A stretch of DNA of 64,000 bases from CSBr16-58 sp051859825 (GTDB lineage Bacteria; Bacteroidota; Bacteroidia; Flavobacteriales; Schleiferiaceae). The DNA is taken from positions 40,441-104,440 of the forward strand of contig JBHYFA010000001.1 in the NCBI GenBank assembly GCA_051859825.1, written 5' to 3'. Below, in pieces: positions 17,731 through 26,710 of the stretch (the stretch's first letter is position 1; each line of letters starts with the position of its first letter). Made by a program: the position numbers and the translations under genes. The notes beneath the pieces were generated by a model. That model saw only the letters and a list, made by a program, of their open reading frames with translations. It was not told the DNA's origin and did no database searches.

Positions 17731-18408
17731 AAAGCCCCAGGCTGAAAGATAGTTCTGCTTAGTAACAACCTCCACAACATCATCTTTCACCGGATGCTTA
17801 AAAATAACTTTAGCTGATTGCAAACAAATGCTCATATCTTTATTGGCACGTCGAGCACCATACTTTACATCACCTTTTACCGGATGACCGATTTCACTAA
17901 ATTGCGCACGAATCTGATGATGCCGCCCCGTATGCAACTCCACTTCCAAAAGTGTATAACGATCAAAATATTGCAATACTGTAAACGAAAGACGAGCCTC
18001 TTTGGCGTCCTTCGAGCCATTAGCAGTAGCAAATGACTTATTAAGCTTGGAATTCTTTTTAAGATGATGCTTCAATTCCCCCGTCTCGTGGGTCAACTTC
18101 CCCTCAACCATAACATGATAATACTTCTGAACCTCCCTATCGCGAAACATCACGCTTACACGTGAAAGTGCTTTACTGGTTCGGCAAAGCACCAATAGCC
18201 CGGAGGTAACGCGATCAAGACGATGAGGTAGCCCGAGAAAAACTTTGCCTTGTTTATTATAGGTGTCAGCCAAATACCTCTTTCCCTTTTCAAGAATATC
18301 TTCATCACCGGTTTTGTCGCCCTGCGCCAGTTCACCCGCTAATTTATCAACAATCAACAGGTGGTTGTCTTCATATACTATCCTAGAAGAAAAATCAGTA
18401 CTGCTCAT
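17725..18408 (-). CDS. RluA-family pseudouridine synthase
   Basis: 227 residues. The HRLDR motif (62-66) contains the catalytic Asp65 of RluA-type synthases; the N-terminal VYEDNHLLIVDKLAGELAQGD and C-terminal HTGRHHQIRAQFSEIGHPVKGDVKYG segments are family signatures. It converts uridine in rRNA or tRNA to pseudouridine; the target site cannot be told, and there is no N-terminal S4 domain. The gene overlaps panB by 14 bases, so both are co-transcribed. Its final codons and stop lie in the terminal bases of repeat copy B, which may have replaced the original C-terminus. Confidence 0.9.
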   Translation of the reverse strand: MSSTDFSSRIVYEDNHLLIVDKLAGELAQGDKTGDEDILEKGKRYLADTYNKQGKVFLGLPHRLDRVTSGLLVLCRTSKALSRVSVMFRDREVQKYYHVMVEGKLTHETGELKHHLKKNSKLNKSFATANGSKDAKEARLSFTVLQYFDRYTLLEVELHTGRHHQIRAQFSEIGHPVKGDVKYGARRANKDMSICLQSAKVIFKHPVKDDVVEVVTKQNYLSAWGFN

Positions 18409-19213
18409 TCTCGTTAGGAAAATCCTTAGATTTCACATCCGCTACATAGCTAGAAATTGCCCCCGTAATTTCTTCATAAAGATTTAAGTACCTCCTCAAA
18501 AATCGAGGAGAAAATTGGTGCGTCATACCCAGCATATCGTGCAAAACCAATACCTGACCATCCACACCACTTCCCGCACCGATACCAATTACGGGAATAT
18601 CTAAACTTTCTGCCACACGCGCTGCTAAAGCCGCGGGAACCTTTTCCAAAACCAAACTAAAACAACCAGCCTCTTGCAGCGCTACCGCATCTTCAATTAG
18701 CTTCTGAGCCTCCTCTTCTTCTTTGGCGCGAACAGTGTAAGTGCCAAATTTGTAAATACTTTGAGGCGTTAAACCTAAATGTCCCATCACAGGGATTCCG
18801 GCGGTAAGTATTCGTTTAATAGAATCTATGACCTCTACACCTCCTTCCAACTTCACCGCATGAGCTCCAGCCTCCTTCATAATACGTATTGCGGAATTGA
18901 GCGCCTGCTTTGAATCTCCTTGATAGGAGCCAAAAGGCAAATCAACCACAATCAATGCGCGCTCAGCAGCACGAACCACCGAGCTAGCATGATATATCAT
19001 CTGATCAAGGGTGATGGGCAAAGTAGTTTCGTGACCCGCCATTACATTCGAAGCAGAGTCACCAACGAGTATTACGTCAATTCCCGCTGCATCAACCATG
19101 CGAGCTAAGGTATAATCATAAGCAGTGAGCATTGAAATCTTCACGCCTTTACGCTTCATTTCCTGAACACTATGGGTAGTCATTCGTTTATTTGATGGTC
19201 GAATTGCAGACAT
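18395..19213 (-). CDS. panB: 3-methyl-2-oxobutanoate hydroxymethyltransferase
   Basis: 272 residues, normal for PanB. It makes ketopantoate from 2-oxoisovalerate and methylene-tetrahydrofolate, the first step of pantothenate and coenzyme A synthesis. Signature segments are MLTAYDYTLARMVDAAG (about 28-44), LVGDSASNVMAGHETTLPIT with the metal-binding Asp (about 49-68), VVDLPFGSYQ (second metal Asp) and LGLTPQS. It overlaps the RluA-type gene by 14 bases. A TAGCTTTG element on the minus strand (19236-19243) is its likely promoter. Confidence 0.95.
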   Translation of the reverse strand: MSAIRPSNKRMTTHSVQEMKRKGVKISMLTAYDYTLARMVDAAGIDVILVGDSASNVMAGHETTLPITLDQMIYHASSVVRAAERALIVVDLPFGSYQGDSKQALNSAIRIMKEAGAHAVKLEGGVEVIDSIKRILTAGIPVMGHLGLTPQSIYKFGTYTVRAKEEEEAQKLIEDAVALQEAGCFSLVLEKVPAALAARVAESLDIPVIGIGAGSGVDGQVLVLHDMLGMTHQFSPRFLRRYLNLYEEITGAISSYVADVKSKDFPNENEQY

Positions 19214-19235
19214 ATTTTGCTTTTTTATTACCTCG

Positions 19236-19243
19236 CAAAGCTA
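19236..19243 (-). promoter_or_regulatory. Bacteroidota -7 promoter element for panB
   Basis: On the minus strand the sequence reads TAGCTTTG, a match to TAnnTTTG, 22 bases upstream of the panB ATG. Confidence 0.5.
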
Positions 19244-19278
19244 AACAAAAAATAACAGCTTCATTGAATTATCAAATA

Positions 19279-19286
19279 TATCTTTG
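19279..19286 (+). promoter_or_regulatory. Bacteroidota -7 promoter element for the surface lipoprotein gene
   Basis: TATCTTTG followed by C matches TAnnTTTG. The TTG in this element opens the following frame, but transcription would begin after it, so the true start must be the ATG at 19350 or 19392. Confidence 0.55.
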
Positions 19287-19349
19287 CAAGTTCACAACGA
19301 TTTGTTGAAAACAAAGAAACACACTCCGGATTTCCTGAGAATAATAAAT

Positions 19350-20489
19350 ATGAAGCACTTCACTCCTTCAAAAAATAAAACGCCCATAACTATGTTAGGA
19401 AGGTTATTCCTCATCGCCCTAATAGGCTTGACAAGTATTTTCTCATCGTGCAACAACGAAGTACCCGTAAACGCTGAGTGGCAAGATATTGCCTATGTAT
19501 ATGGTATTCTAAATGCGGCGGCAGACACCCAATTTGTGCGCATTGGCAAAGCTTTTCTCGGAGACGGCCCACCCTCAGAATTTGCGCAAATCCCTGATTC
19601 TATCTACTACGAAAATATCAATGTTTCAATGGAAGAACTCAGTGGAGACAGAGTAGATCGAAGTTTTTCTTTGGAAAAAATCAATCGCCCAGGACAATTG
19701 CAGCCAGGATTCTTTACTACAGAAGGATTTCATCTGTATTACACCACCGAGCAACTCGACACTTCCAAAACCTACCGCCTTGTCATAGAAAAACCCGATG
19801 GTGGCCCAACAGTCACGGCCGAAACCCGCCTTACTTTTTGGAGAAGAAACCTGAACACGGGAAACGTAATTGAACCTTTCACCGATAGGTTAGCGTTTAT
19901 TAATACATTTGGAGAACCAAATGTTGTTAGATTTGTATGGGAGAAAGCGTTCAACTCAGGTGCACACGAAGGTCGGCTCATATTCCGATACAAGGAGCAA
20001 AATCGCAGCAATCGAAATGACATAAAAACCAAAACCATTGTTTATCAAGTTCCAGCAGCTGAACGAAGAGACGATATTTTAATTGAGATCAGTGATGCCA
20101 ATTTCTACGGATTTATCGCTTCAAATATCCAGCCCGACCCAAATGTGTTTCGCTACTTCGACACCATATTCTTCGATGCCATTGCCGGTGGCGACGATAT
20201 GCGCTTATACGCTGAAATCAATAGACCTTCGGGCGGAATTGCCCAAGAAAGACCCACGTTCACAAATGTAGAAAACGGCGTTGGCCTCTTCTCAAGCATG
20301 GCCGAAACCAGAGCATTAATCAACGGTAGAGTTAAGCGGTTTATGCTAAATAACAACTCCTATAATGCCCTTGTAATGGACCTCTGCGACCTTAACTTCG
20401 TCAAACTATCCTTTACCGACTCTTGCTATTGCGATGGTGGGGTGGTGCAGAGGATTGGGAATACTACCGGGAACTGCAACATTAATTAG
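19350..20489 (+). CDS. DUF4249-type surface lipoprotein
   Basis: 379 residues from the ATG at 19350; the ATG at 19392 (MLGRLFLIALIGL) is an equally good start with a shorter signal peptide. The lipobox is IFSSC, so the mature protein begins with a lipidated Cys. The mature part is beta-rich (VYGILNAAADTQFVRIGKAF, YYTTEQLDTSKTYRLVIEKPDGG), as in DUF4249 lipoproteins that accompany TonB-dependent receptors. It precedes the receptor at 20768 and resembles in layout the lipoprotein at 23153. The TAG stop is supplied by the first bases of a truncated palindromic repeat. The ligand is unknown. Confidence 0.7.
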   Translation: MKHFTPSKNKTPITMLGRLFLIALIGLTSIFSSCNNEVPVNAEWQDIAYVYGILNAAADTQFVRIGKAFLGDGPPSEFAQIPDSIYYENINVSMEELSGDRVDRSFSLEKINRPGQLQPGFFTTEGFHLYYTTEQLDTSKTYRLVIEKPDGGPTVTAETRLTFWRRNLNTGNVIEPFTDRLAFINTFGEPNVVRFVWEKAFNSGAHEGRLIFRYKEQNRSNRNDIKTKTIVYQVPAAERRDDILIEISDANFYGFIASNIQPDPNVFRYFDTIFFDAIAGGDDMRLYAEINRPSGGIAQERPTFTNVENGVGLFSSMAETRALINGRVKRFMLNNNSYNALVMDLCDLNFVKLSFTDSCYCDGGVVQRIGNTTGNCNIN

Positions 20490-20572
20490 AGTCTGTCCAT
20501 AAAGTCAAAGTGACTAGGCTATAAAGTCCGAGAGCTTCGTTATGCTCCGGCTAAAACTTTACTAAATAGACA
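20486..20572. repeat. Truncated copy of the palindromic element
   Basis: It begins TTAGAGTCTGTCCATAAAGT, identical to the start of copy B, and continues with the GACTAGGCTATAAAGTCCGAGAGC box. It then diverges after TTCGTTATGCTCCGG, so the stem and right end are missing. Its first bases overlap the TAG stop of the preceding lipoprotein gene (20487-20489). Confidence 0.7.
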
Positions 20573-20767
20573 CTTGCATTTATAAACCGTTTTTCATTAA
20601 GAAGTTGCCTTAGAAATGGGGCAACTTTTTTTATGGATAGTTATAAATCTTCACACCCCCTCCCCCAATCATTCTTTAACATTTTTTTAATGGAAACGCT
20701 AGAAACAATAATCGTTTCCAAGGGTCTTATTCGTATTACTTTTGACAACCAAACACAATCACACATC

Positions 20768-23149
20768 ATGCTACGAAACCTACTCGTCTTTGCATTGTTT
20801 ATCAGTGCAATACAGCTTTGGGGACAAAAAAAATTTACCATTAGTGGAGAGCTCCAAGATGACTCAAATGGTGAGTATATGATTGGAGTAAGCATTTTTG
20901 CTGAAGGCACAACCATGGGTACAACGTCTAACGCCTACGGTTTTTATTCTCTGAGTCTGCCCCCAGGAGAATACACCATTGCTTATCAATTTATCGGTTA
21001 TGAAACCATTCGGAAAAAAGTTAAGCTTGAAAAAGATGTAATTATTGATTTAAAAATGAAGGAAGAAGGCAAAACTTTGGATGCCGTTGACATTACTACC
21101 CGCCGAGTTGATGCAAATGTGCGTAGTATGGAAATGAGCGTTACCGAAGTTACGGCCAAGGAAATCGCAAAAATTCCCCAGCTCTTGGGCGAAATTGATG
21201 TAATTCGAAGTCTAACTCTCCTGCCAGGTGTTTCTGTTGTGGGCGAAGGAGCAAACGGTTTTAACGTACGTGGTGGAAATGTCGATCAAAACCTCATCCT
21301 CCTCGATGGCGCGCCGGTTTATAACTCCTCCCACCTTTTTGGTTTTTTCTCGGTCTTTAATGCCGACGCCATTCAGTCTTTTAAACTCTACAAAGGTGGT
21401 ATTCCCGCAGAATATGGAGGCCGGCTATCTTCGGTACTTGACGTACGCCAACGTGAGGGAAACTCCAAGCGCTTTAGTGGACAAGGAGGAATCGGGATTT
21501 TATCGAGTAGAGCAACCTTTGAAGGCCCCATCATTAAAGATAAAATGAGCTTCCTTGTCTCCGGCCGTCGCTCCTACGCCGATGTATTTACTTCGCTATC
21601 ATCCAACGAAAACCTCAACGGAAACATCCTTTACTTCTACGACTTCAATGGAAAAGTCAATTACCGTATCAACCGTAAGCACCGTATTTTCCTCGCGGGA
21701 TACTTCGGAAGGGATGTACTGGGAATTCGTGATTTTGTAAACTTCAACTGGGGAAACGCCACCGGCACCTTGCGTTGGAACTGGACCATCAACAACCGAC
21801 TTTTCTCCAATGCTACCATGGTATATAGTGATTACGACTACGCTATTGGCTCTGGTGATATCGATGAATTGGGACCAAGCGGATTTGCTTTTCGTCTCCA
21901 ATCGCGTTTAAAAAACTACAAACTCTCACAGCAATTTACCTACTTCGCTAATTCCGACCTAAAGTTTGATTTTGGCTATGAAGCTATCTACTACGATGTA
22001 CAACCCGGAGTTGCAACCTTAGTAACCAATGAATCGCGAGACGTCAACACTTTCCGTTCGGAATTTGCTCTGGAGCCAGCGCTTTTTGCTAGTGCCGAAC
22101 ACAAAGTAAACGGATGGCTTTCTTTTCAGTACGGACTACGATTCAGTTCATTCTATAACCTCGGTCCGCGTGACGTAATATTGTATGATGGCCTGCCGGC
22201 AAACAGCGACAGCATTGGCATACAATCCTTTGGAAGAGGAGAAACCGTGGCCGCTTTTAATGATTTAAACGGTTTAGAACCTCGTTTTTCGGTAAATATT
22301 GGTCTTGATGAATCATCATCCATCAAAGCAAGTTACAACCGCACTCGTCAATACATTCACCTTATCTCCAACACCACCTCCCCCACCCCACTCGATACTT
22401 GGCGACCTTCCGGAAAGTATATCCAACCAGCAACTGCCAATCAAGGAGCGGTAGGATATTTCAAAAACTTAAAAGAAAATACCTACGAGCTATCAGTAGA
22501 AGCCTTCTATAAGTATTTCAACAACTTAGTAGATTATCGCGATGGGGCAAACATTCTTATCGACGATGTTGAAACTTCATTGCTCAATGGCGATGGCCGC
22601 TCCTATGGTTTGGAATTTTTGCTTCGCAAGCAAACGGGCAAACTCCAAGGATGGATTGCCTACACGCTTTCGCGCGCTGAACGTATTGTGCCCGGTGACG
22701 ATCCATTTATCAGCATAAATAACGGTGAGTGGTATTTGGCAAACTTCGACCGTCTGCACGATCTAACTCTAGTTGTTACCTACGAATTAAACGAACGCTG
22801 GGATTTTGGACTCAACTTCGCCTACCAAACCGGCCACCCCGTCACCTTCCCCGTTGGAAGAGCAGAGGTGGACAACAATATTTTTGTACCCGTAAACTCG
22901 GTCCGAAATTCCACACGAATCCCCGATTTTCACCGCTTGGATTTGAGTGCAAACTACACCCCGCGAAAAAAGGAAGGTAGAAAATGGGAATCTTCATGGT
23001 CATTTGGTGTGTACAACGCCTATGCCCGTAGAAACCCCTTCTCTGTATTCTTCCGCAACGACCCAGACAACCCGGCAGTGAACCAAGCAGTGCGCCTCGC
23101 CATCTTCGGAACCATCATACCATCGGTAACCTATAACTTCAAATTCTAA
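20768..23149 (+). CDS. TonB-dependent receptor with carboxypeptidase-like N-terminal domain
   Basis: 793 residues from the ATG at 20768. The frame is open further upstream, but only this start gives a signal peptide (MLRNLLVFALFISAIQLWGQ). A CarboxypepD_reg-like domain (about 22-105: ISGELQDDSNGEYMIGVSIF, TTSNAYGFYSLSLPPGEYTIAYQFIGYETI) precedes a plug (VRGGNVDQNLILLDGAPVYN) and a C-terminal barrel ending VTYNFKF. It imports an unidentified substrate across the outer membrane with TonB energy. The DUF4249 lipoprotein at 23153 follows after 3 bases, and another lies upstream. This pairing resembles SusC/SusD logic without a SusD protein. Confidence 0.9.
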   Translation: MLRNLLVFALFISAIQLWGQKKFTISGELQDDSNGEYMIGVSIFAEGTTMGTTSNAYGFYSLSLPPGEYTIAYQFIGYETIRKKVKLEKDVIIDLKMKEEGKTLDAVDITTRRVDANVRSMEMSVTEVTAKEIAKIPQLLGEIDVIRSLTLLPGVSVVGEGANGFNVRGGNVDQNLILLDGAPVYNSSHLFGFFSVFNADAIQSFKLYKGGIPAEYGGRLSSVLDVRQREGNSKRFSGQGGIGILSSRATFEGPIIKDKMSFLVSGRRSYADVFTSLSSNENLNGNILYFYDFNGKVNYRINRKHRIFLAGYFGRDVLGIRDFVNFNWGNATGTLRWNWTINNRLFSNATMVYSDYDYAIGSGDIDELGPSGFAFRLQSRLKNYKLSQQFTYFANSDLKFDFGYEAIYYDVQPGVATLVTNESRDVNTFRSEFALEPALFASAEHKVNGWLSFQYGLRFSSFYNLGPRDVILYDGLPANSDSIGIQSFGRGETVAAFNDLNGLEPRFSVNIGLDESSSIKASYNRTRQYIHLISNTTSPTPLDTWRPSGKYIQPATANQGAVGYFKNLKENTYELSVEAFYKYFNNLVDYRDGANILIDDVETSLLNGDGRSYGLEFLLRKQTGKLQGWIAYTLSRAERIVPGDDPFISINNGEWYLANFDRLHDLTLVVTYELNERWDFGLNFAYQTGHPVTFPVGRAEVDNNIFVPVNSVRNSTRIPDFHRLDLSANYTPRKKEGRKWESSWSFGVYNAYARRNPFSVFFRNDPDNPAVNQAVRLAIFGTIIPSVTYNFKF

Positions 23150-23152
23150 GCT

Positions 23153-24043
23153 ATGAAGACGAACTTCCTACGCTCATTGTATACTCAAGTAAGCAAAAAT
23201 AGCATTCGCGCAATAGCCATATTTTCTATTGTTTTCTCCCTATCTTCGTGTGAAGATGTCATTGATGTAGAACTGGAGGAAGGCCCTCTACAATTGGTGG
23301 TAAACGGGAGAATCACCGATGAAGCACCGGCATCGGTAACCCTTAGCACAACCGCTCCTTTCTTTGAATCAGGACCAACCCCGAGAGTTTCCGGAGCCAT
23401 TGTTCAATTATTTGAAGATGACAATCCACTGGAAGCCCTAACCGAAGATCCTTCTAATCCCGGAAACTATATTGGAACAACGCCTGCCGAAATAGGCAAA
23501 TCATACCATATCGAGATTCAATTACCCGAATCAGCTAGTCATTTTCAAGAGACATTTTGGAAGTCTATTCCAGAAAGGGTTTTTCCAATTTTTGAAATTG
23601 ATTCCGTGTATTTGACTTTCATTCGCACCCCTCCGCTCCCCGTTGGTCTTTACCTAAATTTTCAATTTCTTCGTCCTTTTCCATTCCCCTCAGGTGCGGC
23701 GTACCGCATTCAGAGAGAACTCAACGATAGTGCTTTTTTGCAAGATTTCCTCTTCATCGAAAGTGCCGACGACCTTGAGTCGTTTCGTTTCCGTCCTCTT
23801 ATAAACCAACTTATTGAGCCTGGAGATACCATTGCGCTTACCTTCAGCTCAATTACCTTACGATATCTCGAATATTTGACGGTAGTGTTTCAGCAGCTCA
23901 ATTCCGGCGGACTATTCGACCCTCCACCAGCACCTATACGCGGAAATGTTCAGCGTCAGGGTGGTGACGAGCGCGTAGCTCTAGGGTATTTTCACGCTTC
24001 ATCCATTCGGCGAGCGGGGCTGAGAAAAGAGGAGGACGAGTAA
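23153..24043 (+). CDS. DUF4249 lipoprotein
   Basis: 296 residues. The signal peptide ends in the lipobox LSSC, followed by EDVIDVELEEGPLQLVVNGRITDE, the opening characteristic of DUF4249. The C-terminus VALGYFHASSIRR is the family end motif, so it is complete although somewhat short for the family (about 350-400). It starts 3 bases after the TonB-dependent receptor and probably forms a surface lid or accessory protein for it. The 3' end overlaps the convergent WYL gene by 52 bases. Confidence 0.87.
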   Translation: MKTNFLRSLYTQVSKNSIRAIAIFSIVFSLSSCEDVIDVELEEGPLQLVVNGRITDEAPASVTLSTTAPFFESGPTPRVSGAIVQLFEDDNPLEALTEDPSNPGNYIGTTPAEIGKSYHIEIQLPESASHFQETFWKSIPERVFPIFEIDSVYLTFIRTPPLPVGLYLNFQFLRPFPFPSGAAYRIQRELNDSAFLQDFLFIESADDLESFRFRPLINQLIEPGDTIALTFSSITLRYLEYLTVVFQQLNSGGLFDPPPAPIRGNVQRQGGDERVALGYFHASSIRRAGLRKEEDE

Positions 24044-25044
24044 TTCTTCCCCGCATTTTGCAATTTTTCTGCTATTCTCATACGAAGTTTTGGAGGCCCT
24101 AGCACTTCGATTGCATCACCAAACCCGAGTATCAAACGCTCTAGTTCGAAGTTCAATTGAACATTAATGGTAATTATGATACTCCGGTTTTCAAATTCTT
24201 TTTGTAGTTCCTGAGTATGATGAAGGGGCTTGGTGAGCACGTATGGTGCATTGGAAGAATTTACTTTTAAAGTTACCTTCCGAACCCTTGAATTGGGTGT
24301 TACGGTAACACCATATACCTTGGCAAAATGAGCATCAAGATCGAAGTCTTCTTCCAAATACGGCGTTTTGAAATCATAATCCAACGCTTCAATGCGGTCT
24401 AAGGCCAAATTATTGACGGGGTGGGAAGCTTGGCGTTTACCCAGCACAAACCATCGATTATTGAACTCCTTCAGTGCGAAGGGGTGAAACAAAAAGCTGC
24501 TGGATTCCCTAGCCACGAAAGAACGGTAGGTAACAACCAGCACAACCTTTTTGATGATGGCTTGATAAATTTCGTCTAGGTAATGAAGCCCCTTTAGTCT
24601 TTCGTTTTTGTCGAAGTGAATAACCTGTCGCGACTGGTTTTTCTCCGCGTAAATTTTATCCTCCAACCGCTGAACGATATCCGAAACATCGCTAAAAAGG
24701 GAAAAATCTTTAAACTGCTTGAGCATGGAAACCGCTTCAGTCAACGTGTTGATGTCGGTATCATTAAGTGGTGTATCCGTAATGCTAAAATCGTCGTCGG
24801 CATAGCGGTAATACTTACGTTCGTAAACTTCGATGGGCGCATTGTATCCCAACTTTTCACTGCGCATCAACTGTATATCGAGCTGTACGGTGCGCTTGCT
24901 GATGGGCACTTTTTTTCCTTCAAACTCGTACAGCGCATCCGAACAGGCTTCAATCAAATCTTCCAACGTCCACCTTCTAAAGCGGTTTTGCAGGCACTTA
25001 TCAATTGTTTTATAACGGATTAAGGCGTTCTTGTTTTGCGGCAT
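23992..25044 (-). CDS. WYL-domain transcriptional regulator
   Basis: 350 residues. The N-terminal 70 residues form an HTH of the DeoR/YafY type (RYKTIDKCLQNRFRRWTLEDLIEACSDAL, then SKRTVQLDIQLMRS as recognition segment). The WYL domain lies at about 165-225 (VVLVVTYRSF, FHPFALKEFNNRWFVLGKR), followed by a C-terminal extension. WYL domains sense nucleic-acid or nucleotide ligands and are frequent regulators of defence and RNA-repair genes. It is divergent from rtcB with 99 bases between them, and a near-palindrome in that gap overlaps both promoters, so control of rtcB and of itself is likely. It overlaps the DUF4249 gene by 52 bases at its 3' end. Confidence 0.88.
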   Translation of the reverse strand: MPQNKNALIRYKTIDKCLQNRFRRWTLEDLIEACSDALYEFEGKKVPISKRTVQLDIQLMRSEKLGYNAPIEVYERKYYRYADDDFSITDTPLNDTDINTLTEAVSMLKQFKDFSLFSDVSDIVQRLEDKIYAEKNQSRQVIHFDKNERLKGLHYLDEIYQAIIKKVVLVVTYRSFVARESSSFLFHPFALKEFNNRWFVLGKRQASHPVNNLALDRIEALDYDFKTPYLEEDFDLDAHFAKVYGVTVTPNSRVRKVTLKVNSSNAPYVLTKPLHHTQELQKEFENRSIIITINVQLNFELERLILGFGDAIEVLGPPKLRMRIAEKLQNAGKNYSSSSFLSPARRMDEA

Positions 25045-25083
25045 TGCTGTTTATTTTCCACAAAAAAACAACCCCACAAGAAA

Positions 25084-25104
25084 CTACGCAAATAGATTGC
25101 GCAG
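25084..25104. promoter_or_regulatory. Candidate WYL operator between the regulator and rtcB
   Basis: CTACGCAA, five bases, TTGCGCAG: an imperfect palindrome with 7 of 8 positions paired. Its left half contains, on the minus strand, TATTTGCG, a promoter-like box for the WYL gene. Its right half contains the TTG that would be the -33 element for rtcB. A regulator bound here would block both promoters. Confidence 0.5.
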
Positions 25105-25112
25105 TCGTTTTA

Positions 25113-25121
25113 AAATATTTG
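25113..25121 (+). promoter_or_regulatory. Near-consensus -7 element for rtcB
   Basis: The AATATTTG sequence, one base off TAnnTTTG and followed by C, lies about 24 bases before the rtcB ATG. With the TTG at 25097-25099 it forms a plausible -33/-7 pair. Confidence 0.4.
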
Positions 25122-25143
25122 CCCAATCAAAAAAACGAACGTT

Positions 25144-26553
25144 ATGAAAACGATTACCGGAAAAGATTTGCGAAACATTGGATGGGAAGAAAATGCCAGT
25201 TTGGGACAAGCACTTAAAATCATCGAGTGCAGTAAAGTGAACATGTCGCTTGATACGTTGACGTTGTTGTACCAAAACCCGGAAGATTTTGTCATCAACC
25301 CCGTTTACGGTGAAATGGCCGAAATGCTGATTGCACATCGCGAAAGCATAAAAGACGACATTATTCCCATAGCCGAATCAGGTGGAGAATACAAAAAGTA
25401 CGGCGAAGAACACATTGAAGAAGGTGCTCGTAAACAAATGGAAGTGGCCATGCGCTTGCCGGTAACGCGTGCGGGCGCCCTTATGCCCGATGCGCATCAA
25501 GGTTACGGCTTGCCCATTGGTGGGGTTTTGGCAACCAATAACGCCGTTATACCCTTTGGTGTAGGGGTGGATATTGGGTGTAGAATGGCGTTATCGGTAT
25601 TCGATATGCCGGAAGATGATTTTTATCTCAACCACGATAAATTCAAACGTGAACTCATCGCTCATACGCGCTTTGGCGCGGGCCACGGGTTTGTACGCAA
25701 GCATCGCAGCGAACACGAAATCCTCGACCATAAATTGTTTGACGAAAATCACTTCGTAGGCAATTTAAAAGACAAAGCCTGGAGTCAACTTGGGTCTTCT
25801 GGTGGAGGGAATCACTTTGTGGAATTTGGTATTCTGGATTTTGCCGAAGACGATGCCGAATTGAACATCCCTAAAGGAAAATACGTAGCCTTGCTTACCC
25901 ACTCCGGATCACGCGGGTTGGGGGCAACCATTGCCGGACATTACACCAAGCTCGCTAAGGAAGTGTGTAAACTCCCCGACGAAGCCAAGAATCTCGCCTA
26001 TTTGGATTTAAACTCCGAACTCGGTCAGGAGTACTGGGCAGCGATGAACTTGGCCGGCGATTATGCGTCGGCTTGTCACGAGATCATCCACCAAAAACTG
26101 ACCAAAGCGCTGGGATTAATCCCGTTGGCAAAAGTGGAAAACCACCACAACTTCGCCTGGAAGGAAACCATCAACGGCGAGGAAGTGATTGTTCATCGCA
26201 AAGGCGCAACACCGGCAGCCAAGGGTGTTATGGGCATCATTCCCGGCAGCATGACCGCCCCCGGATTTTTGGTACGCGGAAAGGGTGAAGCAGAAGCCAT
26301 CAATTCCGCTTCGCACGGTGCAGGCCGACAAATGAGTCGAACTAAAGCCAAGAAGTCGGTAACCCGCACCGAGCTTAAGCAGGTACTAAAAGACCACGGC
26401 GTTACCCTCATCGGTGCCGGGTTAGACGAAGCGCCAATGGCCTATAAAGACATCCATTTGGTGATGGAAGCCCAAAAGGATTTGGTCGATGTCGTTGCCA
26501 AGTTTAGTCCAAAAATGGTTCGCATGGCCGATGATGGTAGTCGTGAAGATTAG
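25144..26553 (+). CDS. rtcB: RNA-splicing ligase RtcB
   Basis: 469 residues. RtcB joins RNA ends bearing 2',3'-cyclic phosphate or 3'-phosphate to 5'-OH ends, using GTP and Mn2+. Motifs: DAHQGYGLPIGGV (about 116-128), CRMAL with the metal-binding Cys146, GGGNHFVEFG (about 200-209), LTHSGSRG (about 251-258), HHNFAW, and SHGAGRQMSR, where His391 sits in the segment that carries the guanylated histidine in studied RtcB proteins. No archease or RtcA gene is visible nearby. It is divergent from the WYL gene and followed by repeat copy C, a structured RNA region and the slipin gene. This setting points to an inducible RNA repair system, not to housekeeping tRNA splicing. Confidence 0.96.
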   Translation: MKTITGKDLRNIGWEENASLGQALKIIECSKVNMSLDTLTLLYQNPEDFVINPVYGEMAEMLIAHRESIKDDIIPIAESGGEYKKYGEEHIEEGARKQMEVAMRLPVTRAGALMPDAHQGYGLPIGGVLATNNAVIPFGVGVDIGCRMALSVFDMPEDDFYLNHDKFKRELIAHTRFGAGHGFVRKHRSEHEILDHKLFDENHFVGNLKDKAWSQLGSSGGGNHFVEFGILDFAEDDAELNIPKGKYVALLTHSGSRGLGATIAGHYTKLAKEVCKLPDEAKNLAYLDLNSELGQEYWAAMNLAGDYASACHEIIHQKLTKALGLIPLAKVENHHNFAWKETINGEEVIVHRKGATPAAKGVMGIIPGSMTAPGFLVRGKGEAEAINSASHGAGRQMSRTKAKKSVTRTELKQVLKDHGVTLIGAGLDEAPMAYKDIHLVMEAQKDLVDVVAKFSPKMVRMADDGSRED

Positions 26554-26581
26554 GCAATCCATGCGACACCGTAAAATCATA

Positions 26582-26704
26582 GTTGCTAGGCTAAAAATTT
26601 CGAGAGCAAGGCTTGCGAATGATTAAAAAGCGGAGTTTACGTTTGGTAAATGAGCATTTTTAAGCATTCGCGTAACGCAGCTATCGGAATTTTTAGACAG
26701 CAAC
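26582..26704. repeat. Palindromic repeat element, copy C
   Basis: 123 bases, starting 28 bases after the rtcB stop. Outer arms GTTGCTAGGCTAAAAATTTCG and the complement of CGGAATTTTTAGACAGCAAC pair with each other although both differ from copies A and B. The inner stem GCGAATGATTAAAAA / TTTTTAAGCATTCGC and the innermost TTTAC / GTAAA hairpin are likewise intact. Confidence 0.82.
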
Positions 26705-26710
26705 AAATAT

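Noticed and set aside
19284..19349. Longer N-terminus of the surface lipoprotein from the TTG at 19284
   Set aside because: That codon lies inside the promoter box TATCTTTG; the message would begin after it.
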